Shown here in pieces: positions 28,728 through 39,088 of a stretch of DNA of 64,000 nt. Position 1 is the stretch's first letter, and each line of letters opens with the position of its first letter. The position numbers and the translations under genes are program-made. The notes under the pieces are model-generated. The model saw only the letters and a program-made list of their open reading frames with translations, searched no databases and was not told the DNA's origin. Origin of the DNA: Leishmania infantum JPCM5 (taxonomy: Eukaryota; Euglenozoa; Kinetoplastea; Trypanosomatida; Trypanosomatidae); assembly GCF_000002875.2 (NCBI RefSeq), contig NC_009386.2, forward strand, positions 172,723 to 236,722, given 5' to 3'.

Positions 28728-31133
28728 ATGTCGGCATCGCCCTTCTCTGCCTTTAACGGCTTCCACGGCAATGATGACGATGATGGCATCACGGCACTTA
28801 GCCAAGTGCGCCAGGCGCTCGCGGAGCGGCGATGGATTCGCTCTGGCGTTTTCGCTGGCGCCGTCGACCCTGCGGCAGCAGCGTCGGCGTCGCCACCCTT
28901 GTTGGGCGAGGCGCGCAAGGACACCAGTCATGAACCCTCCCTCCGTGTGGACCGCGGCGACGAGAACAGCGCTGACTGTCAACGCAGACAAGCGCCTGAC
29001 TTTCACAAGCAGCACCGCGAGCGACGGTCGCCATCTGCGCCAGACGCCTTCCTCTCGTGCGTGGAAGACGGAAAACTGCTGTCGGTGAGCTCGTTGCCAT
29101 CTCCGCTGGCGCGGGCGACGTCGGCATCGCCGCCGATATCGAAATCATCGGCGCCGGTGTTGGGGGCGTTGCCCCCGTCGCCTTCGCCGCGCCACATCTC
29201 GTACTACGGGGGCTTCCTGACCCACACGCTGGACGCGCACGACCTTGCGGTGGCCGTGTTCCCAAAGTCGAGCTACACGGACGCCCTGCCGCTGCCGATG
29301 TCGGCGCCGCGGACGGATAATGAGTCGTCAGTGGCGGCAACGGATCAGAGCAGCGCGCGCGGCCGCCGAGAGAGGCCCGCCGCCAGCGGGCGGTCCAACG
29401 CAGCCTTCGACAAAACTCTCGCGGAGGCGATGGTGTCGACGGTGGAGCGCATGCGCGAGAATGAGAAACGACGCGGCAGCTCCGCGCAGCCGCAGCAGCC
29501 GTTGCGGCGCGACTCGCTCTCGACAAACACCACGATCGGCAGCACCGCTTTTGCCAGCAGCCACAGCCGTGGCGGTGCACCCGCGTTGACGGCGGCGTTG
29601 CGCGGCAGCCACAGGCCTGGACTTCCAACGACGCCCATTACGAGACGCGCCATGGCGGCCTTCGGCCACACCACCGCCGACGTCCTCAATGTCGCGGATG
29701 ACAACGACAGCGTTGGCCTTCACCACGCGACGGCGAGAGTGTCGCCGCAACACCACAGCCCCAACGCCGGCGACACAGACGTGTACGCAGGCGATTTCCG
29801 CGGCTCACCGATGGCAGCCCTCACGCGCCCGGCGTCTTCGTCCGCGGCTGCCTCGCAGCACTGTCTGTGCACCTCAGGCACGCCAGAGTCGTCGTCAGCG
29901 CCACTGCGGATAACGGCGCCCCGCGACAAGGAGCGCGCTGCGGCTGCGCGCAACCCGGACGCGCGATCACGGCAGTCGTCAACGTCGCCCACAGCGCTGT
30001 CCGTTTTGTGGAACATAACCGGGCAGCCCGTGAGCCGCGACTGGGTTCGTGGCCTTTCCGCCACAGCGAGTGGCCGCAGCGGAAGCACGATGATGACGGT
30101 CAGCAGCGGCACTGCGGACGTGGCAGTGCCGCAGGTTGCTGCAAAGGACGCCGCCCCACAGCTGTCGTATCACCAGCTCACCGAGGCCTTCTACGGCAGC
30201 TACAAGGGTGGCGAGATGGCGCAGGACGCGTACCTGTACTTCGTTGCTCAGCAGCAGCAGCAGCAGCAGCCCGAGGGAAGCAGTGGCGGCACAAAGTCAC
30301 GCCATGGCAGCAAGCACGAGCGATCGAGGCCCTCGGCCGCGATGACGACGACGCCGACACACACCGCTGCAAGAGCTCGGGGTGGGTGCGCGGTACAGCG
30401 GGTTTTCGTATCAGGACGGTCCGAGAGCCAGCCAGCAATGACCTCGCAAGCCTCAACGACCTCCCTCACAGCCGCCGCTGAAACCCACGCCGCTCCGGCG
30501 CAGCTGGAACCGCGCTTCATTTCCACCGATACCCCACTTTCGACGTTGCGGAGGAGCTCCGATGCCGCAGCAGCAGCAGCAGAGCGGCAGCACCCCCATT
30601 CACAGTCCGAGACACGGTCGAGAAGCGCCAGCCTTGTCAGCGTCCACAGCAGCAACGACGGCGGTTGTCACAGTAGCGGCAGTCGTGGTAATGGGCACGG
30701 TGCCTCCTCGCCGTCGTCTCCGCTGAGGCTGTCGGTTACCGCGAGGGCGGTAACAGCAGCGACAACCGCAGCGAGGGGCGCTGTGAGGGAGCCTGTCGAC
30801 GTCGGGAGAGTTCAGCCGCAGCAGCAGCAGCAGCCATGGAAGACCTCGACAAGCAAGAAGAGGTCCACTGCTGTAGCGGTGGCGCATGCTGCACCTAGCC
30901 AGCGTCGCGGCTCTGGAAGGTCGTCGTTCTCGATGGATGCGGAGCCGAGGGATATCGAGGTGGACCAGATCAGTGAGCCACCATCGGCTGCAGCGTCGTC
31001 ATCAGCCACAGCGGCGACAGAAACCGCAACAACGACTGACCGCATCCGGAACCTGCTGCACAAGTCGGTGTCCATCTACCAAGAGGCGCAGCAACAGCAG
31101 TCGGAGCCGCATGAGGGCCCTCCAGATGCGTGA
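28728..31133 (+). CDS. Hypothetical protein, mostly disordered, with one conserved-looking segment
   Basis: This is an 801-residue protein without a recognised domain. It is Ser/Ala/Thr/Arg-rich throughout. One ordered-looking segment at about residues 480-512 (YHQLTEAFYGSYKGGEMAQD, then AYLYFVAQ) is followed directly by a poly-Gln run from CAG repeats (30249-30269). A second candidate ordered patch is YYGGFLTHTLDAHDLAVAVFPKSSY (about 160-184), and a short helix at 225-245 contains KTLAEAMVSTVERMREN. The C-terminus (IRNLLHKSVSIYQEA) is also helical. No signal peptide or membrane segment is present. The ATG at 28728 is the first in frame after the splice signal. Function is unknown; coding potential is strong from codon bias and length. 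Confidence 0.7.
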   Translation: MSASPFSAFNGFHGNDDDDGITALSQVRQALAERRWIRSGVFAGAVDPAAAASASPPLLGEARKDTSHEPSLRVDRGDENSADCQRRQAPDFHKQHRERRSPSAPDAFLSCVEDGKLLSVSSLPSPLARATSASPPISKSSAPVLGALPPSPSPRHISYYGGFLTHTLDAHDLAVAVFPKSSYTDALPLPMSAPRTDNESSVAATDQSSARGRRERPAASGRSNAAFDKTLAEAMVSTVERMRENEKRRGSSAQPQQPLRRDSLSTNTTIGSTAFASSHSRGGAPALTAALRGSHRPGLPTTPITRRAMAAFGHTTADVLNVADDNDSVGLHHATARVSPQHHSPNAGDTDVYAGDFRGSPMAALTRPASSSAAASQHCLCTSGTPESSSAPLRITAPRDKERAAAARNPDARSRQSSTSPTALSVLWNITGQPVSRDWVRGLSATASGRSGSTMMTVSSGTADVAVPQVAAKDAAPQLSYHQLTEAFYGSYKGGEMAQDAYLYFVAQQQQQQQPEGSSGGTKSRHGSKHERSRPSAAMTTTPTHTAARARGGCAVQRVFVSGRSESQPAMTSQASTTSLTAAAETHAAPAQLEPRFISTDTPLSTLRRSSDAAAAAAERQHPHSQSETRSRSASLVSVHSSNDGGCHSSGSRGNGHGASSPSSPLRLSVTARAVTAATTAARGAVREPVDVGRVQPQQQQQPWKTSTSKKRSTAVAVAHAAPSQRRGSGRSSFSMDAEPRDIEVDQISEPPSAAASSSATAATETATTTDRIRNLLHKSVSIYQEAQQQQSEPHEGPPDA

Positions 31134-31759
31134 GGGAGTTGTTCGTGACGTTCTAGCCACCCGAGAAGCGGGTTACAGGTGCCTCCGAAGGACAGGGATG
31201 AGCCTCCCAGACTCCGACACCGTTGACTACCAGCGTGGCTTGGTTCGCTGCTGTCGCTCCGGTGCGCGCGCCCGCTCATCCAACGCGGTATCGTCCTCGA
31301 TCCTACAGACAGTCGCACGCGCGGATGGGGAGTGAGGGGAGGGGGCCGTGCCACCCACACCACCTCACCACGCCGCGGCGAACAGCGTCGCCCTTCGATG
31401 CATATTATAATACGCGTTTGCCACTCCCTTGCTCGGCGCACACACACCTCACACCCCCTCCACCCCCGGCAACAGCCATCGGACACGCGCTCACGCAGGG
31501 CAGACGCGCGCGCCCCCCCTCATCCTCCTCTTTTCTCTGTCGACGGTCAGAACGGGCACCGGCGAAACGATGCGCGGTTGGGGGGGGAGGACCGCCGGCC
31601 ACCAACACGGACCACAGGCACACACACGCATATATATATTTACATGCGTGTGTGTGCATGTGTGTGTACGGGCCTCTTAAGCCAGTGATGCGGTGCCTCC
31701 GTGAGTCGATGGCGCCTCCATCCCCCTACTCGCTCTCGGTTTGGGGTCACTGCATCGAA

Positions 31760-32262
31760 GTTCGTTGCTCTTCTTCAGCCGTCTCGCTACGGCACAGATG
31801 ACGGGGTGGGGCGGCGGCGCACACACACACACGCACACACCTCCGTGCGTGGGGGGGGGGGTACCTCAGGCTGCAGGGCGCCCACCCACCCCCCCCCACT
31901 CCTCCCTCCGCCGTCCCGGCCCATGCCAGAACCACCTGTGGTGGCGACCAGGGCCGAGCATCTGTGACGTCAGGGAGTGCCCCGGCAGAGCGCGAGTTAG
32001 GGCTACGGACGTCAGCGGCCATGTCGTGCATGGCGTTGCGTCGGGGCCACCCGCGACAGTGAGCGCAGGTTTGCACCGTCCATATGATGGGCAGAGCGTG
32101 TCAGCGCGGCTCGAGCGCATCGCGGCCGGCCCCTCACACTGGCCTACCCGGGGGTGGGGGAGGGGCCTGTGGAAGGGTTATTGAGGGCTGGCGTAGAGTC
32201 GGCGTTGGCGTGATGGGATGACTTCGCGTTGCGAGGAAGAGGAAGAGGAGACGAGACGAGAC
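31760..32262 (+). repeat. Degenerate short retroposon-like element (SIDER-like)
   Basis: The 5' 50 bases are shared with 9573-9622. The element continues through G and C runs into about 270 bases of non-repetitive sequence (about 31920-32190, containing TGGCGACCAGGGCCGAGCAT), then a purine-rich tail of GAGGAAGAGGAAGAGG followed by GACGAGACGAG (about 32233-32262). Length of about 500 bases, a conserved 5' end, an A/G-rich 3' end and location in a 3' flank are all features of Leishmania SIDER elements. The family name is inferred from these features and from memory of the family, not from alignment. Confidence 0.5.
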
Positions 32263-32903
32263 GTTGTCTGGTCGACTTTGCGGGCGCGCGCGCAGGCACA
32301 AGTATGCATATCCCTATGCATCTAGCTATCTATCTCACTGAACTCCCAGTGCGCGCGAGAGAGAGGGGGTGGGACGGGCTCGTGATGCCGTTGCGTGCGT
32401 CTCTCTGCTTCTCTACCTCTGCGGTCACGGAGGCCCACACACACACACACACACACGCACGCGCACTTTATTCATCGCCGTCGTCCAATTCTGCTCTCTG
32501 CACCTTGTGCAAGGGCGCATGTGTCTGCCGGCATCTGCGTCGCGCGGGTCTGCAGCACAGGCGGACAGCGACTCGGTCCTCAGGACCCTCCCCCCCTTTT
32601 TTCGCTATACGGCACCGTGACCCGTTGCACGCGGAGACGCGTGGGCCAGATGCGCTGTCGCCGGACGTGGATGGATCAAGCAGTAAGCGTCTCTACTCCG
32701 CGCCCTCGCCCCTTCAAACCTGTCCTTGCCCACCCATCTCCTCTCTCGCTCCGCTGCTTGCACGCTCATCATGGGTGCCGGTTGTGGGCGGTCGCCACAT
32801 CAATCCTCACACACACACACACACACGCATGTATACACGTGTGTGTGTGTGCGCGCGTGCGTGCGTGCCGTCCCCTTCGCGGCAGCTCCTCCAACTGCCT
32901 TAG

Positions 32904-32989
32904 CCCGCCCATTCCGTTTTCCGCTGCCTCTCTCTCTCCACACCCCACCACCACCACCACCACCACCACCACGGCCACCTCGCGGCAAG
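32904..32989 (+). promoter_or_regulatory. Polypyrimidine tract and splice acceptor for the first PLAC8 gene
   Basis: CCCGCCCATTCCGTTTTCCG and a following CTCTCTCTCC tract lead through an ACC repeat to AG 32988-32989, 44 bases before the ATG. Confidence 0.5.
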
Positions 32990-33032
32990 ACAAGAAGCAG
33001 CCCACAACGCCAGCAGCACAGCACCACCCACC

Positions 33033-33734
33033 ATGAGCAAGTCCGACCTTGCCAACGACGCGCAGGTGCCCATGCGCGCCACGGTGCTGCGATTCGGCGA
33101 CGACGTCGAAGGCGCCAGCTACCCGGAAGCCGCTCTCGCCATCGAAGATGCTGCGGTGCCGGCCGAGGCGGAAGTCGATGTGTGCCACGGCAGGGACAGT
33201 AGTGGCGGCGATCATGAGAGCGTGCCGCACCCCGCACAGACCCCGCGGCACGACTTCACGAGTGGCATCCTCGACTGCCACGAGAGCTGCGCCGTGTGTC
33301 TCGACGCTTGCCTGTGCATGTACTGCACCGCCAGTGCGCACCACAACTTTCTCATAAACGACACGGAGGGTATTTACCTCCCCGTCTGCTGGGGGCTGTT
33401 CTGCGTCGATGTCGGGCTCAGCGCAGTGTCCTCGTACCTGCCGAGCTCGCTCCACTTCCACACCTACTTTATGCGCAGCGCCATCCGCAGCCGCTACAAC
33501 CTGCACTCGGCGGGCGCGCCTGTCAACTCCAATACGCACGGCAGCAGCAGCAGCAGCAGCAGCGGCTGTGGCTGTTCGACGGAGTCGATTTTGGATCTCC
33601 TGACCGTATGGTTCTGCCTGCCGTGCGCCGTTGCCCAGCATCAGCGCGAGATCATGCACCAGGGCGACTGGTGCGGCGGCGTCTTCAGCAACCGTTACTC
33701 GCTGCAGGCCCCAGCGACAGTGCACACAGTCTAG
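33033..33734 (+). CDS. PLAC8-family Cys-rich membrane-associated protein (copy 1)
   Basis: The 233-residue protein belongs by motif to the Cys-rich PLAC8 family. The first Cys cluster (about 80-101) spaces Cys residues as CHESCAVCLDACLCMYC. A hydrophobic central segment with CWGLFCVDVGLS follows, then the diagnostic CLPCAVAQHQREI block (about 195-207). PLAC8 proteins sit at membranes and act in cell-size control, heavy-metal handling or calcium influx in other eukaryotes; the role here is unknown. About 75 residues of acidic N-terminus and a short Ser repeat before the last block (about 171-178) are variable. The neighbour at 36053 is a paralogue with the same blocks in the same order, so the two are a tandem pair. 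The ATG at 33033 follows a close splice acceptor. Confidence 0.8.
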   Translation: MSKSDLANDAQVPMRATVLRFGDDVEGASYPEAALAIEDAAVPAEAEVDVCHGRDSSGGDHESVPHPAQTPRHDFTSGILDCHESCAVCLDACLCMYCTASAHHNFLINDTEGIYLPVCWGLFCVDVGLSAVSSYLPSSLHFHTYFMRSAIRSRYNLHSAGAPVNSNTHGSSSSSSSGCGCSTESILDLLTVWFCLPCAVAQHQREIMHQGDWCGGVFSNRYSLQAPATVHTV

Positions 33735-34048
33735 CTGACGGCACCCGCTCGGCAGGAGAGGGAAGGGGAGGACGGGATCGGACTGGCTAAATGGCACTAG
33801 AGTCATCTGTGCATGCATGGGTCTTCGCATGGTGCCTTTAGATGGTGCAACACGCACGCACTCGCCGCCGACATCACCCCTCACCGCTGCGCCTTCAGCG
33901 CTCCCCCTCCCTCAACTACGGCCATCTGTGTTTGCCTTTGTGTTTCTCTGCCCCGCCCCCCTACCCCACTCACTCACTCGTACTCCCTCGTCCAATCATC
34001 TTCCAACACCACCACCACCGGCGGCAGCGGCAGCGGCAGCGGCAACAG

Positions 34049-34082
34049 CGTATATATATATATATATATGTGTGTGTGTGCG
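34049..34082 (+). repeat. (TA)n-(TG)n compound microsatellite
   Basis: About ten TA units run directly into about six TG units in the 3' flank of the first PLAC8 gene. Confidence 0.85.
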
Positions 34083-34991
34083 TGTGTGTCTGCTTGCTTC
34101 CCCCTTGCTCTCCCTCGGCCACGTACCTCATCGCACGCGCACACACGCACACACTGTCCGCGTCCGTGTCCGTCTCTCGCGTGCTTGCTTCCGATCTCTT
34201 GACCATCACACCCCCTCCCCCGCCCCCACCCCCTCGATGCTCTCGCTGTGGTTGGTGTTCTGCTTTCCGGGTAGATTGGGCGTATCGTTGGTCCCGCTTC
34301 CATGTGCTTGCTGTTCTCTCTCTATATATATATTTCGTGAATCGGTGGACGGTTGTTCGGACGTGCCGCGCGGCAGCGGCGGAGAGTGTGCGTTGGTGTG
34401 CCGCCCGTCCATGTGCTTGTGCTCTCTCTCTGTGTATGTGTTTTCGCTCAGCGTTTGTGTGTGTGTGTGTGGAAGCGCTGGGCATCAGGGCGTCGTTGTC
34501 TGACGCATGAGCGGACACCACCACTCCACCACCACCAAAACCACCACCCTCGCCCCTCGACCCGCGCGCATGCATTCCCCCAGACGCAGGCCAGCGGTGC
34601 GGTGGCATCGGATGAGGCAAAACGCGGAGCCCCTTCCCCTTTCCCACTGGCCACCACCTCGATGCTCTCTCCTTCACAGCAACGCTGATCACCTACGCGC
34701 GTGTGAAGGGTGCGAGTGACGGTGATGATGATGGTTTATCAACCCCGATCCCCCTCGCCCTCCTCCTTCCCTCGCTGCACACATGCGGACAAGCGAAGCT
34801 CACCCACACGCACACACACACTCCGCCTCTCCCCTCTCCGCCCACCCACAGACACGCACACGTACCCGCGCTGTCGCACGCTCGCGCCGGCGACAGGCGA
34901 GCCTGTGTGCCTCCATCTCTGCCTCCTTTCCCTGCTCGCTCCGTCCTACTCTGCCTCGATGTCCTCCAAGTCGCCATGCCCGCCGTGCGTT

Positions 34992-35374
34992 GGGCGCAGG
35001 CGCTGCACGTACCGCTCTTCATCGTCTTGTGGGCGTCTGGGCGCGCGCGTATAGGTATTTCCCTTCCCTTGCCAGCATGCGCGTGTGCGTGTGTGGTGAG
35101 AGAGGGAGAGAGGGGCGGGGGAGGAGCGTGTGCGAGGGCGTTGCACGGGAGGCCATGAAGCGAGTCGGGCATCGTCGTCGCCATCGGCCGGGCCTCTGGT
35201 CTGTGTGTATGTGTATGTGTGTGCGTGTAGGATGGGAGGAGGGGCGATGTGTGCACACACACTCGGTTGCTGGCGTAGGACAGAGAGACGACGGCAAGGA
35301 GGAGCGCACGCCCAGGCAGGGGGTGGGGTGGGGGAGGGGAGCGCGTCGTCAGCATGCCCAAGGCACGCCTTCGG
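34992..35374 (-). repeat. 380-base dispersed repeat, inverted copy
   Basis: Read on the minus strand, this block is almost identical to 39089-39469. It begins CCGAAGGCGTGCCTTGGGCA and ends at CAGCGCCTGCGCCC, with only scattered differences and a small change in a CA-rich patch. The flanks diverge on both sides. It forms an inverted pair with the 39089 copy around the second PLAC8 gene. Confidence 0.85.
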
Positions 35375-35929
35375 CTTCCTGTGTTTCGATAACGCAGCTG
35401 CTCCTCTCGGCAAGGCAAGCGCATGCGCGCGGACGCGGGTGTTCGCGGCGTCGCCAGTGTAGTCTCCCCTCACCGAGTTGCTCTGTTTCTCTGACGTCAC
35501 CGCCGGCGAATCCGGTGTGCGAGTGGTGGAAAGACCGAGGGAGGGGGAGGAAGGAGGGGACTGCGCGCACGCCTTCTCTGATCGCGATATCGCGGGCAGG
35601 CGAGAACCCGAAAGATCGCACATGTATCGCGATGCAAGCGATGAGTCTACGGCTCGGCTGCCATCTGCACGACCGCCGCAGCCGCAGCGCCAAGAGTTCA
35701 GGGCAAGTGTAGATGCTCCTTCCCCTCACCAGAGCTCGCCTCAGGAGGCGCGCGCACGTGCCTACAGAGCGAATCGCATGTCGCGGGATTCGCCGAGTCG
35801 CGTGTGGAGTCCTGACCTTCCCCTCCTTGCCTACCCTCCTCCCTCAACCCCGTCCCCGCTGGCGCCTCGCAGGCATCTGCCAAGCAGATCTGTATCCCAT
35901 GCACACACCGACTCACCTCCGCACCACTT

Positions 35930-35971
35930 CTCTCGCTCTCGCCCCTCGCCCTCGCTTTTTCTGTCCGTCAG
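35930..35971 (+). promoter_or_regulatory. Polypyrimidine tract and splice acceptor for the second PLAC8 gene
   Basis: CTCTCGCTCTCGCCCCTCGC and a following CTTTTTCTGTCCGT tract end directly in CAG, with AG at 35970-35971. This is 82 bases before the ATG at 36053. Confidence 0.6.
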
Positions 35972-36052
35972 CTACGCACAACGACTTCGTCACCGTCGCG
36001 CGCCCTGTTTCCCAGCACAAGTCTCTGGGCACACGCAGAACACGTATCGGTC

Positions 36053-37732
36053 ATGTCCACATCCTTGCCGCTCTCGAGCAGCCACTGCACGGCCAACGAA
36101 AATGACAGCAGTGCGCCGCTGTCGCTGCTGCCGCAACCCCATCAACAACGACACCAGCTGCAGGCGATGGTGTACGTGCCGCCATCTAGTGAGGTGCATG
36201 GTGTGCCAATCCTCTACCGGCAGAACGACGGCACGGACGCCCCGGCGCCGCTGGTCGATGAGCTTCGGCGCAGTGCATTTTACCGAAGCAACAGCAGTGG
36301 TGCCGCCCTCAGCACTCGAGGGAGTCTCCACAGCGTCGTCACGGGCAGCGATGCGCCCTCGTCTCTGCCGGGCAACTCGGTGGGAAGCGGGTCAGGCCAT
36401 AGCGGATGTTCGCCTGCAATCTCTGGACTACCCGGAGTGCAGCGGGAGGAAGCGCTGTCGACGAACAACACGGGCAGCGACAGCTCCGCACAGACCAGCT
36501 TGCACTACATGCAAGGTAGCACCGGTGACAACAACGGCTCGTACATGGCGGTGGTGAAGCCCGTCTTCAACTGGTCGCAGCGCACGCAGTACGCAGCGCC
36601 GCCACAGCATCCGTACATGGCATACCACTACCAGCTGCAGCAGCAGCAGCCCTACACGTTGTCCGCCTGCATGGCAGCGCCGCCCGGGTCGCCAGCATTC
36701 TGCCCGCCTTCCGCGCAGTACCAGTACGCCTATGTGCCTGCCGCCAGTTACGTGGCGACAAGCAGCTGTGCATGCAGTGGCAGCAACGACGGTCCGCTGC
36801 CGTATCCGCTGCAGCCCGAGGCCGCACCAGGGTATGGTGAGGAGCAGGCATCCCTGCTGTGGAACACAGGCCTCTTCGGCCTCGCCACGGACGTCCCCTC
36901 TGCCATGGACTCCGTCATGTGCATCTACTGCATCAGCAGCACGCACTTCAACTATCTGTACCGCCAGCAGCGTGGCATGTTCGATCCGATCACCGCCGCT
37001 CTCCTGTGCTTCGATGTTTGTTGGTGCATGCAGTTGTGGCCCGTTGTCACGCCGCTGTCGTCCATCACGTTGCACACGTTCATCATCCGCAGAGAGCTGC
37101 GGAAGCGCTATGGCCTCGTCGGCAACGACCTATTCGTGAAGATGGATCGTCTCAATGCCGACACTGCAGCGGCGACGGAGGCGGGCGAGACGGGGGCACA
37201 AGCTGAGGAGGCGACGACGGCGGAGGTAGAGTCGCAGCTGCACAGGGCATGCGACAGCGACGTCACGGTGGAGGCTGCGGCTGCTGAGCCAGCAGGCACG
37301 GGGGAAGTTGCCGCAGAAGTGACGTCAGTGACGCCCCCGGTCACAGCACCATCTGAAGCTGCCGCGCCACGCACAGGAGAATCGGACGTGATGGCGACAC
37401 ACGCCACGCCGTGTGCCCCATGGTATTCGAAGCTGAAGCTGAGCGAGGAGTGGGAAAGTATCTTTTTGGATGTGCTCGTCTCCTGCTTCTGTGTGCCGTG
37501 CGCGGTGGCACAGCACCATCGCGAGTTGTCTATACGCGGCGACTGGCCCGGCAACGCCATTGTGAGTCGAGGCGACTTCACCGCCCGCGGGCAGCACTAC
37601 CTCCCGCATGGGCTGCAGCACCAACATCCGCAGCTGGGCGGGACGGTGATGCCGATGATACCCGTTGAGCCACCGGTCATAACCGTCGCTGGCGTCGGCG
37701 CGGGTGGTGTAACGCTGACGAACATGGCGTAA
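36053..37732 (+). CDS. PLAC8-family Cys-rich protein (copy 2, extended)
   Basis: The 559-residue paralogue of the preceding gene carries a ~270-residue N-terminal extension rich in Ser/Gly/Gln/Tyr/Pro. The PLAC8 blocks follow: TGLFGLATDVPSAMDSVMCI then YCISSTHFNYLY (about 272-303), a hydrophobic LLCFDVCWCMQLW segment (about 317-329), ITLHTFIIRRELRKRYGL (about 338-355) and CFCVPCAVAQHHREL (about 478-492). An acidic Ala/Glu/Thr insert of ~95 residues separates the last two blocks, where copy 1 has only a Ser run. A Gly/Pro/Val-rich tail ends the protein. The first Cys cluster is shorter than in copy 1 (CIYC only). Membrane association is expected from the family. The exact function is unknown. 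The ATG at 36053 is supported by the splice acceptor 82 bases upstream. Confidence 0.8.
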   Translation: MSTSLPLSSSHCTANENDSSAPLSLLPQPHQQRHQLQAMVYVPPSSEVHGVPILYRQNDGTDAPAPLVDELRRSAFYRSNSSGAALSTRGSLHSVVTGSDAPSSLPGNSVGSGSGHSGCSPAISGLPGVQREEALSTNNTGSDSSAQTSLHYMQGSTGDNNGSYMAVVKPVFNWSQRTQYAAPPQHPYMAYHYQLQQQQPYTLSACMAAPPGSPAFCPPSAQYQYAYVPAASYVATSSCACSGSNDGPLPYPLQPEAAPGYGEEQASLLWNTGLFGLATDVPSAMDSVMCIYCISSTHFNYLYRQQRGMFDPITAALLCFDVCWCMQLWPVVTPLSSITLHTFIIRRELRKRYGLVGNDLFVKMDRLNADTAAATEAGETGAQAEEATTAEVESQLHRACDSDVTVEAAAAEPAGTGEVAAEVTSVTPPVTAPSEAAAPRTGESDVMATHATPCAPWYSKLKLSEEWESIFLDVLVSCFCVPCAVAQHHRELSIRGDWPGNAIVSRGDFTARGQHYLPHGLQHQHPQLGGTVMPMIPVEPPVITVAGVGAGGVTLTNMA

Positions 37733-37749
37733 CCTCTTTCACAATGTGT

Positions 37750-37769
37750 GCCGACGCGTGCGCGTCGGC
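37750..37769 (+). other. Perfect 9-bp hairpin just after the PLAC8 copy 2 stop codon
   Basis: GCCGACGCG and CGCGTCGGC are exact reverse complements separated by TG, 17 bases after the stop codon. In RNA this would most simply form an 8-bp stem with a GUGC loop. Confidence 0.75.
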
Positions 37770-37785
37770 GTGCCGGTGCGGCTCT

Positions 37786-37789
<4 letters not shown>

Positions 37790-37822
<33 letters not shown>
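37790..37822 (+). repeat. (GT)n microsatellite
   Basis: About 16 uninterrupted GT units lie 20 bases after the hairpin in the 3' flank of PLAC8 copy 2. Confidence 0.9.
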
Positions 37823-37823
<1 letters not shown>

Positions 37824-39088
37824 TTTCTCACCGCGCGTCCACACGATGCCTAGTCCCTACCCCACCCCACTCCCTACTCCACCACAGCGGTTGTGATGCG
37901 TGAGTCCTGCGCTCGTGAGGCCCCCCCCACTCCACACACCCCACATCCCTCGTGTGGGGCGGGGGGAGGCGCTCCAGCTCTCTCGCTCGGTGTGGGTGCT
38001 CCTATCGACCTTGCTCTCTCTCTCTCCTCTCTGTCAGCGCTTGGTATCTGCCTATCTGCCTACATATATATATATATGCGTATAAACATCTATACACTTA
38101 TTGGTGGGTGGGTGGGTGGCAGACGCTCCTGTCTCTAACTCTGCGTTGTCCGAAGCAGACGCTCATCGATGTACCCATCCCATCTCCCTCCATCAACCGA
38201 TCCTCCTTCTCTTCCGCGCGTGCTGCTGTCCTTGTTCTTGTTTCCGTGTTGTTGTCGTCATCGTCTTCTGTTGATACGGCAGGCAACGATCATCATGGTG
38301 TCCATGATGATCCTCCATCTCTCTGCGTGCCTGCCTGCCTCTGTTGGCCCGTGTGGTTCCGTGCATGTGTTTCTCTACCGACAGTACTCGCCGGCGCCAT
38401 CCCCTCCTCCTCCCTCCGCCGCCGTCCCCCGCTCACTGTCATGTGAGCTTGAGCATCTCATGTCTCCGGCTCTCTTTGCGGCGTGTGACGTCGCTTTTTC
38501 GTGTCGTCGAGTCTCCTCGTGCTCCCACCTCCCCCCCCTCCCTCCCTCCCTCCCTCCCTCCCTCTCCTTGCGTCTGCATCCGTCGGTGTCCGTGTGCGGG
38601 TCTGCCGCCGCGCTGTGCGCACGAGAGTATTGGCTGCCACCAGTGAGCATGTCTCTGCTTGAACCTCCATATACGCCTGACCGCGCACACACACGGGGCG
38701 CACCGCGAGAGACGCACCAAGCGCCTGTGTATGTGTGTGTGTGTGTGTACCAGACGGAGACGGAGACGTACAAGACTCGTCGTTCTGCGTGGTGACGCCA
38801 ACGGATTCGCTTGCGACCAGCTCATGGTGGTTTGCGGTAGATGCTAAGAAAGGAGTGCGGAGGGAGAAAAGACGCCGCACCCACGCGCACACGCGCGTGG
38901 GTGTCTTTCTGCTTTTTTATTTGATGCCCCAGTGTGCGGCGGTGGATGCCGAATCTCTTGGTTACCCAAATCACCGGTCGTATCACTGGCGTGGCCCGTC
39001 TCGGCGTAGGTGTCGTGATCGCAACGATCAGCTTGCACTTCACCATCGTTGTTGTCCTTGTTAGGCGGGGATGGCCGACGTGGTAATC

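Larger units (their letters stand above)
31134..33032 (+). other. Spacer containing a SIDER-like element
   Basis: This is 1.9 kb of 3' flank and leader. It includes a SIDER-like element at about 31760-32262 (listed separately), a TA-rich patch (31630-31642), CA repeats (about 31815-31835, 32436-32455, 32810-32825), a GT tract (32838-32852) and an ACC repeat (32943-32972). A pyrimidine tract at 32904-32945 precedes AG 32988-32989, 44 bases before the next ATG. No protein-coding gene was recognised. Confidence 0.5.
33735..36052 (+). other. Spacer between the PLAC8 paralogues, containing the minus-strand repeat copy
   Basis: This is 2.3 kb. It includes a TA tract followed by a TG tract (34049-34082), a TA patch (34322-34334), the inverted copy of the 380-base repeat (34992-35374) and a segment at 35478-36000 whose open frame is Pro/Ser/Arg-rich but overlaps the splice signal. 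The next acceptor is at 35970-35971. No separate gene is supported. Confidence 0.45.

Noticed and set aside
35478..36557. 359-codon open frame overlapping the start of PLAC8 copy 2
   Set aside because: It overlaps the splice acceptor and the first 500 bases of a well-supported gene in another frame, and its translation has no domain.
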